DNA from: Nymphalis io
Lineage: Eukaryota; Arthropoda; Insecta; Lepidoptera; Nymphalidae
Length of the DNA stretch: 64,000 nt
NCBI RefSeq assembly: GCF_905147045.1
Contig: NC_065902.1
Coordinates: 5,897,377 to 5,961,376, forward strand
Direction of reading: 5' to 3'
Below, piece by piece: positions 58,689-64,000 of the stretch. The notes below the pieces were generated by a model. It did not search any database. It saw nothing but the letters and a program-made list of their open reading frames with translations, and was not told where the DNA came from. Every line of letters begins with the position of its first letter. Position 1 is the stretch's first letter. The translations under genes were made by a program, and so were the position numbers.

Positions 58689-58968
58689 TAATAATAATAA
58701 TAATAATAATATCCGGGGACATTTTTCACACACGGCCATCTGATCCCAAATTAAGCTTGTACAAAGCTTGTGCTATGGAAACCAGACAACTGATATACTA
58801 CATATACTACTTTTCTTTTTGTAAATACATACTTATATAGATAATTACACCCAGACTCAGGACAAACAGACATGTTCATGCACACAAATGTCTGTCCTGG
58901 GTGGGAATCGAACCCACAACCTTCGGCGTGAAAGGCAAGTGTTCTACCAACCACGCCAACCGGCTCGT
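58689..58968 (-). repeat. SINE family 3, full-length copy
   Basis: The best copy of the family. Reverse complement: GAGCCGGTTGGCGTGGTTGG, TAGAACACTTGCCTTTCACG, GAAGGTTGTGGGTTCGATTC (perfect B box), ACAGACATTTGTGTGCATGA, GTTGTCTGGTTTCCATAGCA, GATCAGATGGCCGTGTGTGA and an (ATT)n tail of about seven units. Confidence 0.92.
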
Positions 58969-59159
58969 CATTTATTCTTTTAGTTTTCGTAATTAATTAT
59001 AAAAATAATAAATAATAATAATAAGAAGTCACGGATGACCGAAAATTCGAAATTTTGATATGGAGAGATTTCAAACGTAATATATTTGTTTGCAATTTTG
59101 TCCATTCATACTGTTAATAATAATAATTTTACAATACAAAAAAATAATATAAGCTTCTC

Positions 59160-59893
59160 TATACTTGATTCTTGTCGCCGAGAGCACCAAAGAACTTCAA
59201 CTTATGCTAGCAGATCTGTAAGAAGTTTCACTGAGGATCGGTCTGAGGATGAACATGTCCAAGACCAAAATCATGACTAATCGCCACATACGTGCACCTA
59301 ACATAATCGTAGGTAAGGACACCGTACAGGTGGTCAGCGATTATATCTATCTTGGACATCGTTTATCATTTGATTAGAAATCTCAAATACAGGAGATAGA
59401 ACGACTCATTGGCTGCTTTTGGAAAGCTCGAAGATACGATGACATCCAAACTCCCACAATGCCTCAAGACCAAGGTGTTTAACCAATGTGTCTTGCCTAT
59501 ACTCACCTACGGTGCCGAAACATGGACGCTTACTAAGCATAACATGCACAAAATAAAAGTGGCACAAAGGACGATGGAGCTTGCTATGCTAGGCATCTCC
59601 CTCGTTGATCGTGTACCAAACGGAGAAATCCGACGAAAGACGAAAGTCGAAGATATTGGGTGGATATTGAGGAGGAGGATATTGGGAGTGGACTAAAGTC
59701 GTCACGGAGTGGTGGCCTAGAGAAGCAAAAAGGCCAGTGGGCAGATCACCCGCCCGATGGTCAGACGATTTTAGGAAGATGGCGGGTGCTCAATGGATGC
59801 GACTAGCACAGGACCGGGAGACCTGGCGCGCCTGTGAGGAGGCCTATGTCCAGCAGTGGATTAATGTAGGCTGAATATGATGATGATGATTTT
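59160..59893 (+). pseudogene. RTE-type RT, 3' fragment with frameshifts
   Basis: Corresponds to the region from just after FADD to the C-terminus of the intact RTE at 18.6-21.5 kb, but from another subfamily. Readable parts, in changing frames: ILVAESTKELQLMLADL (59170-59220), MNMSKTKIMT near 59250, YIYLGHR near 59345, then a 95-codon frame (59409-59696) with LPQCLKTKVFNQCVLP, YGAETWTLTKHNMHKIKVAQ and RTMELAMLGISLVDR. After a frameshift it shows RPVGRSPARWSDDFRKMAG and AYVQQWINVG with a stop at about 59871. The tail is (GAT)n at 59876-59892, unlike the TTGA tail of the intact element. It is 5'-truncated and dead. Confidence 0.88.
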
Positions 59894-60069
59894 ACAAAGG
59901 CAGCTAAGAAATAGATATATAGGTAAGTGGTACCGCAACAAATGTAGCACATTTAATTTTTATCTCATGCAATAGTGAAACTCCAAAAGCCGAAATCACC
60001 CAGAACACGTTTAATATTCATGTGTTTATAATTTTTTGTAATTTTTATACATTTTATATATTATCTCGT

Positions 60070-60104
60070 ACCACCAACCCGCACTGCAGCAGCGGGTTGG
60101 CGGT
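60070..60104. repeat. Hairpin in a SINE family 2 remnant
   Basis: ACCACCAACCCGC (60070-60082) pairs with 60092-60104 at 12 of 13 positions. The phrase CCACCAACCCGCA-TG-AGCAGCG is the centre of SINE family 2, but where the family continues GTGGTGGAATA this copy has GGGTTGGCGGT, a reverse-complement copy of the left arm. Traces of the family's tail (agaggagaggcggcaga) follow to about 60145. Confidence 0.7.
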
Positions 60105-60298
60105 TACTTTCTTATATTCTCTACAAGAGGAGAGGCGGCAGAGATCTCTTGGGTCTCTACCCATCAATTTGACATTTACGGATTTGTTATCCCTACAAAA
60201 AAATTATAATATTTGTGAAAATATTGCAGCACTATCATATTTTTCAAAAGTGTAAAAAGAGTAAAATCCCTATAATACCTGAAGCATCAAGCGCTTAC

Positions 60299-60630
60299 TA
60301 GCCGATCGATTTACACAAACTTTCGAGCACAAATAACATCGCGCTGGGATTTTCGTCCGCACTATTGTATCCCTTCGAATGAATCAGAAAACGATGATTC
60401 CGTTCATAGTTTTATTAACTCAAAAGTGAATCAAATAACTCGCGTTGTTGTTTTTTTAGACGAAGTATAGATGCGATTTTCGAAAAAAAAATTACAACGG
60501 AACTTGAATGAGTTTTCCTGACTCCCACGGTCATTCAATTTGTTGGCTACTTCATGGTCCGCTCGCAGTGACACGGCGATAGAAGTTTTGAGAAAATTTA
60601 TATTTCGTGCGCCACTCGCCCAATAACTTC
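60299..60630 (+). repeat. Uncharacterised repeat, modules C and B joined
   Basis: 60299-60422 matches module C (45688) and 60500-60630 matches module B (47862, 55567). Their adjacency here suggests that C and B are parts of one element of at least 330 bases. No frame of length and no terminal repeats are visible. Confidence 0.7.
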
Positions 60631-61122
60631 AAATATTTTATAGCTGCACTTGAGCTTGTAAATGAAAAGAAAAGCAAGAAAAAATCTACGTTAACCTTGT
60701 CATTACTTTTAAATTACCATTGAACGGCGAATTTTCTTTCACATTTAACATTCATGAAAACTGAATGGTTACATTTTCTACTTATTTTTTTACATAAAAA
60801 GCGAGAAAGAATCGACACTGTGTTGTATTAACGAGCTTAATATAACATATTATAAAAAATAAAAAGTCAACTCACTACCAAATTAAATTTTTATGTAATT
60901 ATTTAACGAAGATAAAATAACTCACATTTATACGAGATGTTTTAACATAAAAAGAGAGTAAGAAGCGACACTGCACTGTATTAGACTTGTAATTAAATTT
61001 TGAAATAAGAAAAAGCGAGCGACATTTAATCTTTATGTAAATTGCGAAAGTATATTGAATAACTATCTTGTGGAGGTACATAATTGATACATATATGTAA
61101 GTAGTTTTTTAAAAGATTATCA
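60631..61122. other. AT-rich non-coding stretch
   Basis: Contains a loosely repeated phrase (acataaaaag-agagaaagaa..cgacactg) at about 60792-60822 and 60944-60975, possibly a degenerate 150-base duplication. No gene. Confidence 0.45.
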
Positions 61123-61300
61123 ACTGAGTTTCTTCGTAATTCTTCTCGGCTGATTTCGACCCGGTGGTAACGTTTGACTATTAATAAGTACTTGTAAAAG
61201 TCTATTTGAATAAACATATTTTGATTTGATAACACTCACACTTTAACAAAAGAAGCGTTACTGCATTGAGCTAAAGACCACCGTTTTAGAAAATAAATAA
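61123..61300. repeat. Two AAAGTCAAA-family pieces in opposite orientation
   Basis: 61123-61230 is in minus orientation (CAACTGAGTTTCTTCGTAAT, TTCGACCCGGTGGTAACG, TCTATTTGAATAAACATATT). 61241-61300 is in plus orientation (AAAAGAAGCGTTACTGCATT, GACCACCGTTTTAGAAAATA). They meet head to head around 61231-61240. Related to 54018. Confidence 0.6.
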
Positions 61301-61795
61301 AAGTGAATTTTCTTTCACATTACCTTTTTACCCAAATAGTGAGAAAAAAAAGATTTAATAACTATCGCTTACATTACTTATGTTACCTTTCAACCAGGTA
61401 TCTGGGTAGAACTATGAATCGACTCGTAAAAGCTTTCGACGGACCGCCGTAAAAATGACAAAAGAACTCTATACAAAGATTCGTCTTTTATTTAGGTCGC
61501 AGTCCGCTCGTAAAATGTGAACCCCACTAGGAAATCGTGCGCACGGGGTGTGGATTTCCAAGTAGTTGTTTTTTAATGACAATTTTATTTGGACACAATG
61601 AAACGACATACCAATCTTATATAGAGTAGAAATTTGAGCTGAAGCATCAAGGCCTCGTTCAGAAAATCGTTATAATAAATTACTTAACATAAAAAGAAAC
61701 GTGAAGTTGTTCTGGATTTTTTATCAAATAAAATTTTAAGCAAATTATGTTTAAATTATACACTAAATTATACTTATATATAACGATACTAAAAA
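61301..61795. other. AT-rich non-coding stretch
   Basis: 61430-61515 is similar to 52515-52590 (GTAAAAATGACAAAAGAAC, GATTCGTCTTTTATTTAGG). No gene. Confidence 0.45.
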
Positions 61796-62090
61796 GCCGA
61801 GATGGCCCAGTGGTATGAACGAGAATCTTAACCGATGATCGTGGGTTCTAACCCAGGCAAGCACCACTGAATTTTCATATGCTTAATTTGTTATTATAAT
61901 TCATCTCGTGCTTGACGGTGAAGGAAAACATCGCGAGGAAACCTGCATATGTCGAATTTCACTGAAAATGTGCCACATGTGTATTCCACCCAACCACATT
62001 GGAGCACCGTGGTGGAATAAGCTCCAAACCTTGTCCTCAAAAAGGGAGAGGAGGACTTAGCCCAACACTGGGACATTCACAGGCTGTTAC
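61796..62090 (+). repeat. SINE family 2, full-length reference copy
   Basis: Head GCCGAGATGGCCCAGTGGTA with a perfect A-box consensus (TGGCCCAGTGG), TCTTAACCGATGATCGTGGG, B-box-like GGGTTCTAACCCAGG, CACTGAATTTTCATATGCTT, CGTGCTTGACGGTGAAGGAA, ACATGTGTATTCCACCCAAC, GGTGGAATAAGCTCCAAACC, GGGAGAGGAGGACTTAGCCC, GGGACATTCACAGGCTGTTA. The minus-strand 60-codon frame here is a by-product. Confidence 0.93.
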
Positions 62091-62113
62091 TATAATGATA
62101 ATTACATTATCTT

Positions 62114-62335
62114 GGTAGGGCTTTGTGCAAGACCGTATAGGGGTAGGTACCACCAACTCATCAGATATTTTACTGTAAAACAGCAGTACTTAATATTTTT
62201 GTGTTCCGGTTTTAAGATTGAGTTAGGCAGTGGAACTATATGCACGAGAGACTCAATTCAATATTAATGGGCCGGTGTCCACTAACCTTCAAGTGGCCCA
62301 TTTGCCAGTCCGCCAACCCATTCTACAAAAAAGTA
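62114..62335 (+). repeat. SINE family 1, internally deleted copy
   Basis: TGGTAGGGCTTTGTGCAAGA, GGTAGGTACCACCAACTCAT, TGTGTTCCGGTTTTAAGATT, then after a deletion GGGCCGGTGTCCACTAACC and AAGTGGCCCATTTGCCAGTC with an A-run end. It lies 24 bases after SINE family 2. Confidence 0.83.
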
Positions 62336-63207
62336 CCTTTGAGTTGTCATTGTGAAAATTCATAAGGTAAGTTCAAGCCCTATTTCAATTAAACTATTTT
62401 ATTAAAATGGAGCAAATGATACTACAACTCAAATCTTAAATACATAAAGTCTATCGATACGGTTACACAGATACACAACATAACTCTCGCATGCAAGTTG
62501 TAACACATTTTCCAGAAATACCAGCTTTCATCCCGAGGGATAACCTCGCTACAAATTCAGAATCAAAGTAACATCATCAAACGGAATAACTCGTTCAAAT
62601 AATTTAAATGGAACTGACCTTAGTCATAATTAGTTTATTTAGTTTCTGTTTAATACAAACGACGAATTGCAGCGTATGAATCAACTCAGATGCGAACTTC
62701 AGAGAAATGAAATGAGACTTCGCCAAGGAGAATTCAAAACGTATTACGTTAAAATACTTAAACTGACTTTGTTGTTACATTTCATTCAATTACTTTAGTG
62801 TTTTAAAAATATATATATTTTATTTTTAATTTGGGGATCAAAGAACATTTTTATCTGCTAGTTCAGTGTATTCAGACCACAATAGCCTGAGTCCAACTGA
62901 GCACACACAAAAGCAAATAGGTCAATATGTGTGCTTATTTTTTGTTTACAATATTTCATTTATTTATAAAGTTATGGTATATATGGTAGAGGGGTTTATC
63001 GTAGGGTTTAAACGATGTAACGTAAAATATTTGTAAATAATAAAATAAATATTTTTAATTTATTTATTTATAATTAATCATTTTAAAAATTGATTAACAC
63101 GTATTAATATTGTAAATAGGTTAGTTTTGTTTATTTGTTATTTATTTGTCATACATTATTAATCTGTACCACAATAAAAGCTATTTTCTTTGAGATTTTG
63201 TCCAATA
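62336..63207. other. AT-rich non-coding stretch
   Basis: No gene or repeat recognised. Confidence 0.5.
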
Positions 63208-64000
63208 TAACCTTCTTCTTCGAGTGGCACTGCGACTAGCGAAGGTTGGCAATTTTAGATACTCCTTCTGTTCTTCGCGAGGCGAAAGAGTTAGGCAGCA
63301 CTCGCGATTCCCGTCCATTCTCGGAAGTTGCACAGCCAAGACTTTTTTCTGCGCCCAACAGCTCTCCTTCCGGCAACTTTTCCCATCATAATGAATTCAT
63401 GCCTGAGCACGTGTCCGAGATATGCAACTTTTCTCTTCTTGACAGTCTCCAAAAGTTGCTGTTTTTGGTTGACGCGTCGCAGAACTTCCACGTTCGAGAC
63501 CTTTTGAGCCCAACTAATGGCCAACATACGTCTATATGCCCACATCTCGAAAGACCTCAAGAAACGTATACAAGATAAGTTTCTTGAGGTCTTCTTTAAT
63601 TGTCCACGCCATCGCATCCGTAAAGAAGTATAGGCCAAATGTAACAATGTAGGAGTCGTATGCGCACAGGGGTCTTAAGTCTGCGATTGCAGTAATTTTT
63701 TTTAACATGCAGAAGGTTCACGAGCTATTTATATACGAGTCTTTACCTCCTGTTCACAGATCCATGTGTCATATGTCCCTAGATATTTGTACTTGCCCAC
63801 CTTCTCAATTTTTTGGCCCGCTACAATGATACCAATATCATCGAAGCTATGTTTAGATACTACCATGATCTTTGTCTTTGATGTGTTCATCCGCAGACCA
63901 GCGTTTTCATTGCACAGGAGATTATGCTATTAGGACTGTATCGTCAGCGTATCTGATGTTGTTAATATACCGGCCATTTATTTTGACTCCACATTCTAGG
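63208..64000 (-). pseudogene. Non-LTR RT remnant, cut by the window edge
   Basis: On the minus strand from the window end: LECGVKINGRYINNIRYADD with the catalytic YADD, then TVLIA near 63925. After a deletion it shows NENAGLRMNTSKTKIMV, KIEKVGKYKYLGTYDTW, a stop near 63730, and a 118-codon frame (63291-63647). That frame holds SFEMWAYRRMLAISWAQKV, KKRKVAYLGHVLRHEF and AGRRAVGRRKKSWLCNFREW. Similarity continues past the stop to an (AAG)n-like end (TTCTTCTTCG on the plus strand) near 63208, probably the element's 3' end. A snap-back hairpin at 63551-63593 interrupts the frame between WTIKEDLKK and SFEMW. The 5' part lies beyond 64000. The element is dead in the part seen. Clade uncertain (RTE-like C-terminus). 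Confidence 0.87.
63551..63593. repeat. 15-bp perfect inverted repeat inside RT remnant
   Basis: AAGACCTCAAGAAAC (63551-63565) pairs with 63579-63593 across 13 nt. On the coding strand one arm is the codons for EDLKK, the other lies just before SFEMW and shifts the frame. Confidence 0.88.

Overview
The window looks like a non-coding, AT-rich stretch of a lepidopteran nuclear genome, most probably a butterfly. The evidence is the set of interspersed repeats: four SINE-like families that I recognise from moths and butterflies, a mariner whose terminal repeats and transposase resemble the cecropia type, and RTE, R1-like and CR1-like non-LTR retrotransposon remains. I found no host protein-coding gene, no rRNA and no free-standing tRNA gene. 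The window could be intergenic or lie in a long intron; the sequence does not decide.

Layout. 1-18.5 kb is AT-rich and carries scattered SINE copies, two GC-rich blocks of unknown origin (880-1240, 3001-3390) and several hairpins. At 18560-21722 (minus strand) lies the only intact coding element: a full-length RTE-type retrotransposon with an unbroken 987-codon endonuclease plus reverse transcriptase frame, flanked by a perfect 13-bp target-site duplication. 21.7-36 kb holds SINE copies, a CR1-like 3' end (about 26969-27262) and an internally deleted mariner (28232-28596). 36.3-37.5 kb is a frameshifted non-LTR RT remnant with its 3' UTR. 40.06-42.6 kb (minus) is another broken non-LTR element. 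It is followed 50 bp later by a nearly full-length mariner (42640-43944) with both TIRs and TA duplications but a dead transposase. 44-50 kb has further SINEs and several dispersed repeats I cannot name. 50.1-51.1 kb (minus) is an R1-like C-terminal fragment. 51-63 kb is SINE and repeat mosaic with an RTE 3' fragment (59160-59893). The right edge (63208-64000, minus) cuts through one more RT remnant.

How the parts relate. The SINEs have pol III box-like motifs and no coding capacity, so they must have been mobilised by LINE machinery. The intact RTE could in principle still supply such activity, although its (TTGA)n tail is not shared with the SINEs seen here. The mariner and its deletion derivative share ends and so are an autonomous/non-autonomous pair.

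The most unusual recurring signal is a series of short-spaced, perfect or nearly perfect inverted repeats (arms of about 9-26 bp). In several cases the comparison with sibling SINE copies in the same window shows that one arm has replaced the family sequence, as expected from template switching at quasi-palindromes. I also see a SINE copy with a small R1-like ORF fragment embedded in it, and several uncharacterised repeat modules. All family names are from memory of motifs and were not confirmed by database search.
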